Positions 51,685-61,474 of a stretch of DNA of 64,000 nucleotides are shown here, piece by piece. The notes under the pieces are model-generated. The model saw only the letters and a program-made list of their open reading frames with translations, was not told the origin of the DNA and ran no database searches. This stretch comes from Phenylobacterium sp. Lineage in GTDB: Bacteria; Pseudomonadota; Alphaproteobacteria; Caulobacterales; Caulobacteraceae. Numbering within the stretch: position 1 is the first letter of the stretch; every line of letters starts with the position of its first letter. The stretch is from assembly GCA_020402745.1 (NCBI GenBank), contig JADBYZ010000015.1, positions 52,045-116,044 of the forward strand. The letters run 5' to 3'. The translations under genes were made by a program, and so were the position numbers.

Positions 51685-52455
51685 ATGGCTGACGGTTCGC
51701 TTGCGGGGATTGTCTCGCTCAAGGGCAAGGTGAGTGAGGAGGAGTGGCAGACCCGGGTGGATCTCGCCGCGCTTTACCGGTTGGCCGCCCTGCACGGGTG
51801 GGATGACATGATCTACACCCACATCTCCGCCCGCATCCCGGGGCCGGAACACAACTTCCTGATCAATCCCTACGGCATGCTTTTCGATGAGATCACCGCC
51901 TCATCTCTGGTGCGCATAGATGTCGAGGGAAACATCCTTCAGGAGACGCCCTACTTCATCAATCCGGCCGGCTTCACTATCCACTCTGCGGTGCATATGA
52001 ACCGAGAGGACGCCCATTTCGTCATGCACCTGCATTCTGATCAGGGCGCGGCGGTCTCTTCACAGAAGGAGGGGCTGCTTCCCCTGACGCAACACTCGCT
52101 GATCTGTCTGCCGCACCTCGCCTACCATGATTACGAGGGCATCGCCCTGAACCTGGATGAACGCGAACGGCTGGTGGCGGACCTGGGCGACAAGAGCCTG
52201 ATGCTTCTTCGCAACCACGGCACCCTGGCCCTGGGCGAGAGCGCGGCCGAGTGCTGGAACGGCATGTTCTTCCTCGAGCGCGCCTGCAAACAGCAGGTCA
52301 TGGCCCTGTCCTGCGGCCGCGAGAACGTCTTGATTGCACCCGAGGCGGCCCAGGAGGAGGTGCGCCGGCAGGTGGGGCGCGGCATCGGTGGAAAGTTGGG
52401 CTGGCCCGGCTGCCTGCGCAAGCTCGACCGCGAGATGCCCGGGTACGACGCCTGA
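51685..52455 (+). CDS. Class II aldolase/adducin family protein
   Basis: A 256-residue zinc-dependent aldolase-like protein. DMIYTHISARIPG and INPYGMLFDEITAS are the substrate loops, VMHLHSDQGAAVSSQKEG contains the two zinc His, and LLRNHGTLALG the third. The family includes fuculose-phosphate aldolases and many uncharacterised proteins. GGGAGG precedes the ATG. There is no catabolic partner gene nearby, so the sugar or acid cleaved is unknown. Confidence 0.85.
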   Translation: MADGSLAGIVSLKGKVSEEEWQTRVDLAALYRLAALHGWDDMIYTHISARIPGPEHNFLINPYGMLFDEITASSLVRIDVEGNILQETPYFINPAGFTIHSAVHMNREDAHFVMHLHSDQGAAVSSQKEGLLPLTQHSLICLPHLAYHDYEGIALNLDERERLVADLGDKSLMLLRNHGTLALGESAAECWNGMFFLERACKQQVMALSCGRENVLIAPEAAQEEVRRQVGRGIGGKLGWPGCLRKLDREMPGYDA

Positions 52456-52584
52456 TCCACGCACGACCCCAACTCCGGCTCTTACGCGCTGGGGTGGACG
52501 CGAGAACGGGCCAGCCCTAGTTTAACGGGACCCTTGATTTCTGCCCGCCCCGGGATTCGTTGAGGCTCCGGAGGTCTCGCCCAC

Positions 52585-53739
52585 GTGTTCAGGCGACATT
52601 TTTTTCTCGCGCTTGCGGTCGGCGTGATCTTGCTGATGGTGGTGGCGGGTGGGTTGAAGATCCTGTCGTCCGCCAAGCCGGCGCAGGGTGGAACCCCGGG
52701 CGCTGCGGGCGCTGGCGGGCCGCCGGGCATGGGCCGTGGTGGGCAGCGGGGCGAGGTCCCCCAGGTGTCTCTGGTCAATCCCGTAATCCGTACCTTTACC
52801 GAGCGCCTGGAGCTGCTTGGCGTCGCGAAAGGGCGCCAGTCCGTCACTCTTTCCGCGGCGACGACGCAGTTGGTGAGCCGCGTCCTCTTCACGCCGGGTC
52901 AGACCGTGGCCCGCGGCCAGGTTCTGTTGGAGCTCAAGTCTAACGAGCAGGACGCCGCCCTGGCCCAGGCCCAGGCGCGCGAAGTGCAGGCCCGCAGGGC
53001 CTATGATCGCTGGCGTACGCTGGGTGAACAGGGTTACGCGTCGACCGCCGCCGTCGATCAGTTTGAGGCGGCGTGGAAGGCCGCCCGCGCCGACGTCGCC
53101 GCCGCCGAGGCGCGGCTGGGCGACAGGGTGATCCGGGCGCCCTTCGCAGGGGTGGTGGGGCTGTCCGACATCGCGCCCGGAGCGGTCATCAATCCCGGCG
53201 CCGCGATTGTCACCCTGGATGACCTTTCCGCGGTCAGGGTGGACTTCCAGGTGCCGGACCGCTTCCTGTCCTCCGTCCGGGAGGGCCAAACCCTCACCGC
53301 GACGGTTGACGCCTGGCCTGACGCCCGCTTCAGCGGTCGTGTTATCCGTCTCGACACCCGGATCGACGAGCGCACCCGCGCCCTGACCGCGCGTTCCGAG
53401 TTTCCCAGCGCTGAGGGTCGCCTGAGGCCCGGCATGATGCTGCGCGTGGGCGTGAGCCAGGGCGCGCGGTCGGCCCTGGCCCTCCCGGAATCTGCGGTTG
53501 CGGTCCAGGGCGACGGCGCCTCGGTCTTCGTTGTTGTGGAGGCGGCCGGGCGGATGACCGTCCAACAGAGGCCGGTGACCGCCGGTCTGCGACAGGACGG
53601 CTGGGTAGAGATTCTGGATGGCGTCACTCCGGCGGACCGCGTCGTGGCGGACGGACTTAACCGCGTGCAGTCCGGGCAGCCGGTCCGTCCCGGCGGTGGA
53701 CCCGGAGCGGGAGGCGCCGCGCCGCGCAAGGCTGGATGA
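52585..53739 (+). CDS. RND efflux periplasmic adaptor subunit
   Basis: A 384-residue membrane-fusion protein of the AcrA/MexA type. It has an N-terminal membrane anchor (FFLALAVGVILLMVVAGGLK) but no lipobox, then the lipoyl/barrel domains (VSRVLFTPGQTVARGQVLLELKSN, DRVIRAPFAGVVGLSDIAPGAVI) separated by a coiled-coil hairpin. It bridges the inner-membrane pump and an outer-membrane channel that is not encoded here. GTG 52585 follows GGAGG. ATGA overlap with the pump gene. Confidence 0.9.
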   Translation: MFRRHFFLALAVGVILLMVVAGGLKILSSAKPAQGGTPGAAGAGGPPGMGRGGQRGEVPQVSLVNPVIRTFTERLELLGVAKGRQSVTLSAATTQLVSRVLFTPGQTVARGQVLLELKSNEQDAALAQAQAREVQARRAYDRWRTLGEQGYASTAAVDQFEAAWKAARADVAAAEARLGDRVIRAPFAGVVGLSDIAPGAVINPGAAIVTLDDLSAVRVDFQVPDRFLSSVREGQTLTATVDAWPDARFSGRVIRLDTRIDERTRALTARSEFPSAEGRLRPGMMLRVGVSQGARSALALPESAVAVQGDGASVFVVVEAAGRMTVQQRPVTAGLRQDGWVEILDGVTPADRVVADGLNRVQSGQPVRPGGGPGAGGAAPRKAG

Positions 53740-56700
53740 CGCTTTCCGATCTCTCGGTCCGTCGCCCGGTCTTCGCGGCGGTCGGGGCGATCCTGCTGTG
53801 TGTCCTTGGCCTCGCGAGCTACTTCTCCCTTGCGGTCCGGGAGCTTCCGAGCGTCGATCCGCCTGTGGTCAGTGTCTCGACCAACTATCGCGGGGCCTCT
53901 GCGGAGGTCGTCGAAGAGCGCATCACGCAACTCATCGAGCGCCAGGTCTCCGGCATCCAGGGTATCGACCGGGTGAACTCAACCTCCCGCGACGGCGGAA
54001 GCCGGATCTCGATTTCCTTCACCCTTGACCGCAATCTCGACGATGCGGCGAACGATGTGCGCGACGCCGTAAGCCGCGTGACCCCCTTGCTGCCGGATCA
54101 GGCCGACCCCCCGCAGATCGCAAAGGCGAACGCGGATGACTCGCCGATCATGTTCCTCAGCCTGACGTCGACCACCCTGAACCGCCTGCAGCTGACGGAT
54201 TATGCAAACCGCTATCTGGTGGAGCGCCTGTCGACAGTGCCCGGGGTCGCCCAGGTCGGATTGGGGGGCGCCCAGGTTTACGCTATGCGAGTCTGGCTGG
54301 ACCCCATGGCCATGGCGGCGCGCGGGATTACGGTTGACGATGTGGAGTCCGCTTTGCGGGCGCAGAACCTCGAGCTTCCGGCAGGCGCGCTTGAGGCGCC
54401 GTCCAAGGACTTTACGATCCGTGTGGCGCGGGGCTTTGCGACGCCGGAGGACTTCGCCCAGCTTCCCGTCACCCCTTCGGCTTCCAGCCGGTCGACCAGC
54501 ACCGCCTCCGGCCAGCAGGGCGCCCTCGGCTCTTCAGCGGCTGCGGCAGGTGCAGCGGCCTCTCCCCAGTCTGCGGCGGCCAGCGCCGCCAACCCGAACG
54601 CCTATGTGGTGCGCCTCGGCGACCTCGCCAGGATCGAGGAGGGGCCGGACGAACGGCGTCGACTGTTCCGCTCAAATGGGAACGACCAGGTCGGCATGGC
54701 CGTCTTCCGCCAGTCCCAGGCCAATGATCTGGAGATCTCCGACGGCATCCGCGAGCAACTCCGGGAGATTAATCGCAGCCTGCCGCCCGGGACAAAAATC
54801 GAGGTTTCGGTGGACTTCACCACCTTCACGCGCCACGCCCTCGAGGAGGTATGGATCACCATGGGCATGGCCCTTGCCCTGGTGGCGCTGGTGAACCTGC
54901 TTTTCCTGGGGTCCTGGCGATCGGCGGTGGTGCCCTCGCTGGTCGCCCCCATCTGCATTCTGTCGACCTTCATCGTTCTGGCGGGGCTGGGATTCTCGGT
55001 CAATCTGCTGACCCTGCTGGCGCTTGTCTTGGCGATCGGGCTTGTGGTCGACGACGCCATTGTGGTGGTGGAGAATATCCAGCGAAGGATTGACGAGGGT
55101 GAGCCACCGCTCGTGGCCGCCCAGAGAGGCGCGCGCCAGGTCTTTTTTGCGGTTGTCGCGACCACAGTGGTGCTGATCTCGGTGTTCGCTCCGCTGATGT
55201 TTATGCCGGGATTCACCGGTCGGTTGTTCGTCGAGCTGGCCGTCTCGGTCGCAGCGGCGGTGTTTTTCTCCGCAGTTCTCGCCCTCAGCCTGTCGCCCAT
55301 GCTGGGCTCCGTGCTGCTGCGGCCCGCGCGGACCGGAGGCCCGATAACCCGCGGCGTGAACGAGGCGATGGCGGCGCTCAGGCGATCTTATCAGGCCTCG
55401 CTGGAGGCCGTGCTGGCGCCCCGGCGGATGGTGATCTCCTCCTTTTCGGCGGGGACCCTGATCTTCGTCATGGGTCTGTTGGCGTTGGGGCTTGCGGTGA
55501 TCATCCCCAAGGAGCTCGTTCCGACGGAGGACCGGGGCCGGGTGGACATCTCCATCCAGGGACCCGAGGGGGCGGGTTACGACTACATCCTCCCAGCCTC
55601 ACAGGCGGTGGAGAAACGGCTCCTCTCCCTTCTGAAGGAGGGGGTGATCGAGCGGTACACCCTGAGTGTTCCCAGCTTTGGGCGTAGCCAGTTCAGCTCC
55701 GGGGGCGCCAACGCCGGCCTGCCCGACGACCGAGTGCATGACATCTCGTCCCAGGATCTCGCCGCGCAGCTCAACCGCGAGTACGCCGCCATCACGTCAG
55801 CCCGGGTCATCGCCTCTGTTCGTCCCTCCATCCAGCGGGGTGGGGGAGGCGGGGGGTCCAGCGTGAGCGTCATCGTCCTCGGAGATGAGTACCCGCAGAT
55901 CGAGCGGGCTATCCAGCCTCTGATGACAGCAGCGCGGACCAATCCTGGGCTCTCACGGCCCCGGCTGGACTACGAACCCACATCGCCTCGCCTCCTGGTC
56001 CAGGTCGACCGCGAGAAGGCCGCCCAGCTGGGGGTCTCGGCCCAGGCGGTCGGACGGGCTGTGGAGACGCTCTTCGGCTCCCGGCGGACGACCACCTACA
56101 TCCGAGGGGGTCAGGAGTACGACGTGATCCTGCAAGCCGACCGGGCCCAGCGCATGAATGAGTCCGATCTGAGAAACGTGTACGTTCGGGCGTCGTCCGG
56201 CGCCACCGTGCCCCTGTCGGCGGTCGTGACGACAGAAATTCGGGGCGATACGCCGAGCCGCGACCGGGTGGATCGGCTCAGGGCGATCACCCTCTCGGTG
56301 CAGTTGAACCCAGGCTACACGGTGGGTGAGGCGGTCGACTTCTTTCAGGCGGAGATCGACAAGCGGCCGGGAATGACGGTGAAATGGGGCGGTCTGGCCC
56401 GCGATTACCTGGAGGGCGGCGCGGCGGTCTACGGGGCCCTGGCCCTAGCTCTGATTCTCGTCTTCCTCGTGCTGGCGGCCCAGTTCGAGAGCTGGGTTCA
56501 TCCCCTTGTGATCATGCTGACGGTCCCTGTCGCCGCTCTGGGCGGGCTGTTCGGTCTGCTGATCAGCGATTCGACCCTGAACACCTACAGTCAGATCGGG
56601 CTGATCATGCTGGTGGGTATCGCAGCCAAGAACGGCATCCTGATCGTGGAGTTCGCCAATCAGCTTCGGGACGAGGGACGGTCCATCCGGGAGGCGGTCA

Positions 56701-56978
56701 TCGAGAGTTCGGTGGTTCGGCTCCGCCCGATCATTATGACATCCATCGCCGCCGCTGCGGGCGCCGTACCTCTGATCCTTTGGGGCGGCGCAGGCGGGGA
56801 GTCGCGGAAGACCATCGGTGTGGTGATTTTCTTCGGAGCGGTTTTTTCGACCCTTCTGACGGTCTTCCTCGTGCCAATCTTCTACAACCTGCTGGCGCGC
56901 TTCACCAAGTCGCCCGAGACCCGGGCGAGGCGGATTGAGGCCTATGAAGCCAACGAGTCTGCTCGGCCGGCTGATTAG
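53736..56978 (+). CDS. RND efflux transporter permease (HAE1 family)
   Basis: A 1080-residue, 12-helix pump. LVLAIGLVVDDAIVVVENIQRRID has the proton-relay Asp pair, and the second half repeats the pattern (GLIMLVGIAAKNGILIVEFANQ). It exports drugs, dyes or metabolites with the adaptor at 52585. Odd: residues about 247-289 are a low-complexity Ser/Ala/Gln stretch inserted in the porter domain, and a Gly-rich run is near 706. The nearest relatives usually lack such insertions. Substrate range unknown. Confidence 0.93.
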   Translation: MTLSDLSVRRPVFAAVGAILLCVLGLASYFSLAVRELPSVDPPVVSVSTNYRGASAEVVEERITQLIERQVSGIQGIDRVNSTSRDGGSRISISFTLDRNLDDAANDVRDAVSRVTPLLPDQADPPQIAKANADDSPIMFLSLTSTTLNRLQLTDYANRYLVERLSTVPGVAQVGLGGAQVYAMRVWLDPMAMAARGITVDDVESALRAQNLELPAGALEAPSKDFTIRVARGFATPEDFAQLPVTPSASSRSTSTASGQQGALGSSAAAAGAAASPQSAAASAANPNAYVVRLGDLARIEEGPDERRRLFRSNGNDQVGMAVFRQSQANDLEISDGIREQLREINRSLPPGTKIEVSVDFTTFTRHALEEVWITMGMALALVALVNLLFLGSWRSAVVPSLVAPICILSTFIVLAGLGFSVNLLTLLALVLAIGLVVDDAIVVVENIQRRIDEGEPPLVAAQRGARQVFFAVVATTVVLISVFAPLMFMPGFTGRLFVELAVSVAAAVFFSAVLALSLSPMLGSVLLRPARTGGPITRGVNEAMAALRRSYQASLEAVLAPRRMVISSFSAGTLIFVMGLLALGLAVIIPKELVPTEDRGRVDISIQGPEGAGYDYILPASQAVEKRLLSLLKEGVIERYTLSVPSFGRSQFSSGGANAGLPDDRVHDISSQDLAAQLNREYAAITSARVIASVRPSIQRGGGGGGSSVSVIVLGDEYPQIERAIQPLMTAARTNPGLSRPRLDYEPTSPRLLVQVDREKAAQLGVSAQAVGRAVETLFGSRRTTTYIRGGQEYDVILQADRAQRMNESDLRNVYVRASSGATVPLSAVVTTEIRGDTPSRDRVDRLRAITLSVQLNPGYTVGEAVDFFQAEIDKRPGMTVKWGGLARDYLEGGAAVYGALALALILVFLVLAAQFESWVHPLVIMLTVPVAALGGLFGLLISDSTLNTYSQIGLIMLVGIAAKNGILIVEFANQLRDEGRSIREAVIESSVVRLRPIIMTSIAAAAGAVPLILWGGAGGESRKTIGVVIFFGAVFSTLLTVFLVPIFYNLLARFTKSPETRARRIEAYEANESARPAD

Positions 56979-56986
56979 ACCAAGGC

Positions 56987-57475
56987 CTACTCGGCCGGAC
57001 TGGTGTTGACCTTCAGAAAGGCGATCAGCGCCGCCCGATCCTCCGGGGACTTCATGCCGACATAAGACATCTTGGTCCCTGGCACGAGACCGCGGGGGTT
57101 TTCGATCCATTTGTCCATGGTGGCGAAGTCCCAGGTCAGTCCAGAGGTCTTCAGGGCGTCCGAGTAATTGAATCCCGCGACATAAGCGGCCTTTGCGCCG
57201 AAGGTCCCCCAGAGGTTGGGACCGGTCAGGTTCGCTCCACCCTGGACGTAGGTATGGCAAGAACGGCACATGGCGTAGAGGGCCTCTCCCTTCTCCAGGT
57301 CAGCACTCCGATAGGGCTCTGGCAGCTTGGCCTGAAGCGAGGCCTTCTGGGCATCTGTCAGCGGCGGCGGAACAGCCGTTTCGGCCGGGCCGGTCTCACC
57401 CCCCGCCGGACGTCCGCAACTGGCGAGGATTACCGACAGTAGGACCAGGGCGATACAGGAGCGATCGGCGGACAT
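56987..57475 (-). CDS. Class I cytochrome c, lipoprotein-anchored
   Basis: A 162-residue protein. It has a lipoprotein signal ending at Cys20 (VILASC), then a Pro-rich linker and a mono-haem domain with CRSCH (Cys70/Cys73/His74) and a probable axial Met in GTKMSYVGM. This plan resembles cytochromes of the c552/c2 type tethered to the membrane, shuttling electrons between the bc1 complex and oxidases. It stands alone, convergent with the RND pump gene. Confidence 0.85.
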   Translation of the reverse strand: MSADRSCIALVLLSVILASCGRPAGGETGPAETAVPPPLTDAQKASLQAKLPEPYRSADLEKGEALYAMCRSCHTYVQGGANLTGPNLWGTFGAKAAYVAGFNYSDALKTSGLTWDFATMDKWIENPRGLVPGTKMSYVGMKSPEDRAALIAFLKVNTSPAE

Positions 57476-57521
57476 GGGCGACTCCGGGACAAGGGGCCAG
57501 ACGGGCCTGGGCGATCATATA

Positions 57522-57597
57522 TGGTGCCGGCTACAGGACTCGAACCCGTGACCTTCGGTTTACAAAACCGCTGCTCTACCAGCTGAGCTAAGCCGGC
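57522..57597 (-). tRNA. tRNA-Thr (anticodon UGU)
   Basis: Complete 76-nt cloverleaf on the minus strand: acceptor GCCGGCT/AGCCGGC, D-arm AGCTCAGCTGGTAGAGC, anticodon loop TTTGTAA reading TGT, T-arm CACGGGTTCGAGTCCTGT (one GU pair) and encoded ACCA end. It sits between the cytochrome and metG genes. Confidence 0.97.
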
Positions 57598-57717
57598 CCG
57601 GGCGCTCCGATGCCAGAACCCGGGCGCGCCGACAACCAAAGAACGGCGCCGGGCCTTGTTCCGCCCGCCGGGCGCCCTATAAGCCGCCGCTCCGCTTCTC
57701 CTCATCTCGAGAGCCCC

Positions 57718-59493
57718 ATGACCCGCATCCTCATCACCTCGGCCTTGCCCTACATCAACGGGATCAAGCACCTGGGGACCCTGGCGGGATCCATGCTGCC
57801 GGCGGATGTGTTCGCGCGGTTCAAGCGCGCCCAGGGGCATGAGACCCTCTACATCTGCGCCACCGATGAGCACGGCACGCCCACAGAGCTGGCGGCGGCG
57901 GAGGCGGGGCTGGATCCGGCGACCTTCTGCCGCCAGCAGCACGACCTCCAGGCAGACCTAGGTGCGCGCTTTGGCCTGTCTTGGGACCATTTCGGCCGCT
58001 CCTCCTCGCCGCAGAACCATGAAGTGACCCAGACCCTGGCCCGACAGCTCTGGGAGGGCGGCTTCATCGAGGAGAAGGTCACCCAGCAGGTCTATTCCAA
58101 CGCCGACGGGCGCTTTCTGCCGGACCGCTACGTGATCGGAACCTGCCCGCACTGCGGCTACGCCGCCGCTCGGGGCGACCAGTGCGAGAACTGCACCCGT
58201 GTCCTGGACCCTGCCGACCTTCTCTCACCCCGCTCGGCGGTCTCGGGATCGGAGGACATCGAGATCCGGCCCTCCAAGCACCTCTTCCTGCGCCAGAGCC
58301 TCTTCGCCGAGCGGCTCCGGGCCTGGATCGAGGACAAGAAGGGGTCATGGCCCCTGCTGGTGACCTCCATCGCCCTGAAATGGCTGGACGAGGGCCTGCA
58401 GGACCGGGGGATCACCCGGGACCTGGAGTGGGGCGTGCCCGTCAACGCAGCAGACTGGGGCGCGAACCCCGATGGCCTGCGCCCGGACGTCGAGGGGCTG
58501 AAGGGCAAGGTGTTCTACGTCTGGTTCGACGCTCCCATCGAGTACATCGGCGCCACCCGGGAGTGGGCCGACGCGACGGGCGCGGACTGGGAGCGCTGGT
58601 GGCGGGGCGAGGCGGCTGCGGACGTGACCTATGTCCAGTTCATGGGCAAGGACAACGTCCCCTTCCACACAGTGGGCTTTCCCTGCACGCTTATCGGGGT
58701 GAACGAGCGCCTGGGCGCGGACGGCGCCTGGACGCCAGCCTCCAACACCCCCTGGAAGCTGGTCGACCGGCTGAAGGGCTTCAATTGGCTGGACTATTAC
58801 GGCGGCCGATTCTCGACCTCGCAGCAGCGCGGGGTCTTTATGGACCAGGCTCTCGAGCTGTTGCCGGCGGATTACTGGCGCTGGTGGATCATCGCCAACG
58901 CCCCGGAGGGCTCGGACGCCAGCTTTGTCTGGGAGCAGTTCCAGGCCCAGATCAACGCCGATCTGGCCGATGTCTTCGGCAACTTCGTCAACCGCATCCT
59001 GCGCTTCACCGAGAGCCGCTTCGAGGGGAAGGTCCCCGAGGGCGGGCAGGAGGGTCCGCTGGAGGCCCGCCTGCGCACCGATGTCGCCGAGAAGCTCGGC
59101 GAACTGACCGCCCAGCTTGAGGCCCTGGAAATGCGCAAGTCCGCCCAGGCCCTGCGCCAGCTGTGGGTGTTGGGCAACCAGTACCTGACCGAGGCGGCGC
59201 CCTGGACAGCGGTGAAGACCGACCGGGACCAGGCGGCGGTGTCCGTCCGGACGGGCCTGAACCTGGTGGCGCTTTTCGCCCGGGTTTCGCGCCCCTTCAT
59301 CCCCTTCACCTGCGAGACGGTGGCCACCGCGGTGGGCGAGAACCCGGGGGCCCGCTGGCCCGACGCGGACAAGGCGCTGGACCTGCTTCCCCTCGGGCGG
59401 CAGGTGAAGGCGCCGGAGGTGCTCTTCCGAAAGATCGAGGGCGAACAGGTAGAGGCCTGGCGCGCCCGGTTCGGCGGCCCAGAGGCCGCTTGA
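57718..59493 (+). CDS. metG: Methionyl-tRNA synthetase
   Basis: A 591-residue class I synthetase. The HIGH-like motif is HLGT in [11 protein letters not shown], the zinc module is CPHCG...CENC (residues 142-164), and the KMSKS counterpart is the variant [10 protein letters not shown], as in other MetG of this subtype. The anticodon-binding domain follows, without a C-terminal Trbp111-like domain. It starts 20 nt after the alternative frame around tRNA-Thr; ATG 57718 ([10 protein letters not shown]) is the family start. Confidence 0.95.
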   Translation: MTRILITSALPYINGIKHLGTLAGSMLPADVFARFKRAQGHETLYICATDEHGTPTELAAAEAGLDPATFCRQQHDLQADLGARFGLSWDHFGRSSSPQNHEVTQTLARQLWEGGFIEEKVTQQVYSNADGRFLPDRYVIGTCPHCGYAAARGDQCENCTRVLDPADLLSPRSAVSGSEDIEIRPSKHLFLRQSLFAERLRAWIEDKKGSWPLLVTSIALKWLDEGLQDRGITRDLEWGVPVNAADWGANPDGLRPDVEGLKGKVFYVWFDAPIEYIGATREWADATGADWERWWRGEAAADVTYVQFMGKDNVPFHTVGFPCTLIGVNERLGADGAWTPASNTPWKLVDRLKGFNWLDYYGGRFSTSQQRGVFMDQALELLPADYWRWWIIANAPEGSDASFVWEQFQAQINADLADVFGNFVNRILRFTESRFEGKVPEGGQEGPLEARLRTDVAEKLGELTAQLEALEMRKSAQALRQLWVLGNQYLTEAAPWTAVKTDRDQAAVSVRTGLNLVALFARVSRPFIPFTCETVATAVGENPGARWPDADKALDLLPLGRQVKAPEVLFRKIEGEQVEAWRARFGGPEAA

Positions 59494-59494
59494 C

Positions 59495-60244
59495 CTAGCG
59501 GCCAGTCAGGGCTTCGCGGCTCTTCTCTTCCTCTGGACTGATGTCCAGGGCGTCCGGCGCAGCGGCGTTGTAGGCGGGCGTTTGCCCGAGGTCGATCACG
59601 ACGCTGCGGTGCCCCTGCCAGATCATGTGCAGGGCGACGTAGAAGACGATGGCGAGGCCGACAAAGCCCAGCCAGCGGTGCCGCTGCAGGAGGCTGGCGA
59701 TCCAGGTGGCGGCCAGGCCCATCAGGGCGATGGACAACAGCAGGCCCACCACCAGGACCCAGACATGCTCGCGGGCTGCGCCGGCCACCGCCAGGACGTT
59801 GTCGAGGGACATGGCGACGTCCGCCAGAAGGATCTGCGTCATGGCCTGGCGCATAGTCTTGGCGCGCGGCGTGGTGGTGGGCTCGCCTTCGAACTCCACC
59901 CCCGTGGCTTCCTCAAGGGCCTCCGCCGCCTCGGCGGCCTCTGCCTCGTGTCCCTCGCGAAGCTCGCGCCACATCTTCCAGCACACCCAGAGCAGGAGGA
60001 TCCCGCCGGCGAGGAGAAGGCCGATCAGTTGCAGGAGCTGGACGGTCACCACGGCCAGGCTCAGGCGCAGCGCCACAGCGGCCATCAGGCCGTAGAGGAT
60101 CGCCTTGCGCCGCTGCTCCGCCGGAAGTCCAGCCGCCGCGAGACCGACGGCCACGGCGTTGTCCCCGGCGAGGGCCAGGTCGATCATGATGACCTGTGCG
60201 AGAGCGATCAGGGCGTCCGCAGAGGGGAGGGCGATATCCAGCAT
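59495..60244 (-). CDS. TerC family (YjbE-type) integral membrane protein
   Basis: A 249-residue protein with about seven hydrophobic helices. VIMIDLALAGDNAVAVGLAAAGL (Asp and Asn in helix 1-2) and LADVAMSLDNVLAVAGAAREH are the paired TerC motifs. Members are implicated in metal (Mn) export or tellurite tolerance. It ends 2 nt from metG, convergent. No riboswitch of the yybP-ykoY type is visible in its 5' region. Confidence 0.8.
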   Translation of the reverse strand: MLDIALPSADALIALAQVIMIDLALAGDNAVAVGLAAAGLPAEQRRKAILYGLMAAVALRLSLAVVTVQLLQLIGLLLAGGILLLWVCWKMWRELREGHEAEAAEAAEALEEATGVEFEGEPTTTPRAKTMRQAMTQILLADVAMSLDNVLAVAGAAREHVWVLVVGLLLSIALMGLAATWIASLLQRHRWLGFVGLAIVFYVALHMIWQGHRSVVIDLGQTPAYNAAAPDALDISPEEEKSREALTGR

Positions 60245-60345
60245 GCCCTCTTGTGGCGCGGTGCGGGGCGGGGGGCAACCTCACCGCGCTTGCGGCGGGT
60301 GGGGGCTGGCGGCAAGGTGCGGAAAAGCCAAGGGAGAACGCCCCC

Positions 60346-61401
60346 ATGACCCGGACCCTGACTCCCCCGGAGCCGATCCTCGAGCCCGACCTGCCGATCA
60401 TCGATCCGCACCACCACCTCTGGGACCGGCCCAGCGCCCGAGGCGCCGATCTTGCTCCGCCGTCCCACCCATTCGAGGCGGTGATCCGGCTCTCTCCCAG
60501 ATACTTGTTCGACGAGTTGCTGGCCGACATGAACAGCGGTCACAAGGTGGTGGCCACGGTCTACATGGAATGCGGCGCCATGTATCGGAAGGGCGCCGAG
60601 CCCGCCTTCCGGCCTGTGGGCGAGACCGAGTTCGTCAATGGGGTCGCGGCCATGTCGGCCAGCGGCGTCTATGGCGACGTCCGGGCCTGTGCGGCCATTG
60701 TCGGCCATGTCGACCTGACACTGGGCGCCGCGGCTCGCGACGTGCTCGAGGCGCATGTTGTGACCAGCCACCGGTTCTGCGGCATCCGTCATTCCGCTTC
60801 CTCGGATCCGGACCCGGCCGTGCTGGGCCCCCTGTCAGGCCGCCCCGCCGGCCTCTACCGCGACGCCCGATTTCGTGAGGGCTTCGCCGAGCTCGCGCCG
60901 CTGGGCCTCTCCTTTGACGCCTGGCTACTGGAGCCCCAGCTCGACGACCTGATCGATCTCGCCCGCGCCTTCCCGGACACCCAGATCATCGTTGACCATG
61001 TGGGTACGCCCCTGGGTCTCGGCGTCTACGCCGGACAACGCGACGCGCGTTTCGGGACCTGGCGCGAGAAGATCAAGGCGCTGGCCGCCCTGCCGAACGT
61101 CGCCTGCAAGGTCGGCGGCCTGGCCATGGCCTTCCCGGCCTTCCCCTCCTTCCTCGCAGACCCGCCTGCATCATCGGAGCAGCTGGCTTCGGAATGGCGT
61201 CCGTATGTGGAGACCTGCATCGAGGCCTTCGGGGCCGATCGCTGCATGTTTGAGAGCAACTTCCCTGTGGACCTGGGCGGGTGCGACTACCGGACCCTCT
61301 GGAACGCCTTCAAGCGGCTGGCGGCTGGCGCCTCGGCGGCCGAGAAGGCGGCCTTGTTCTCGGGGACGGCCCAAAGGATCTACCAGGTCGATCTGGCCTG
61401 A
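60346..61401 (+). CDS. Amidohydrolase-2 family protein
   Basis: A 351-residue TIM-barrel hydrolase or decarboxylase. IIDPHHHLWDRP has the metal-binding HxH, IIVDHVGTPLG and CMFESNFPVD the later ligands (His and Asp). The family includes lactonases and decarboxylases of aromatic and sugar catabolism, so the reaction is open. ATG 60346 follows GGGAGA. An acyl-CoA dehydrogenase gene is 73 nt downstream, and the two may form a catabolic pair. Confidence 0.8.
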   Translation: MTRTLTPPEPILEPDLPIIDPHHHLWDRPSARGADLAPPSHPFEAVIRLSPRYLFDELLADMNSGHKVVATVYMECGAMYRKGAEPAFRPVGETEFVNGVAAMSASGVYGDVRACAAIVGHVDLTLGAAARDVLEAHVVTSHRFCGIRHSASSDPDPAVLGPLSGRPAGLYRDARFREGFAELAPLGLSFDAWLLEPQLDDLIDLARAFPDTQIIVDHVGTPLGLGVYAGQRDARFGTWREKIKALAALPNVACKVGGLAMAFPAFPSFLADPPASSEQLASEWRPYVETCIEAFGADRCMFESNFPVDLGGCDYRTLWNAFKRLAAGASAAEKAALFSGTAQRIYQVDLA

Positions 61402-61474
61402 AGCCGCCGCAGGGCCTTGCCCCGGTTGGCGTCCGACATCAAAGTTGCAATCACAAGAGACAGGGGAGAGAACC

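Noticed and set aside
57522-57597. Integration site or prophage remnant at tRNA-Thr
   Set aside because: No integrase, no repeated tRNA 3' end and housekeeping genes on both sides.
58797-58840. Loss of the KMSKS motif in MetG
   Set aside because: The R/KFSTSxxRG variant is normal for this MetG subtype, so it is not a defect.
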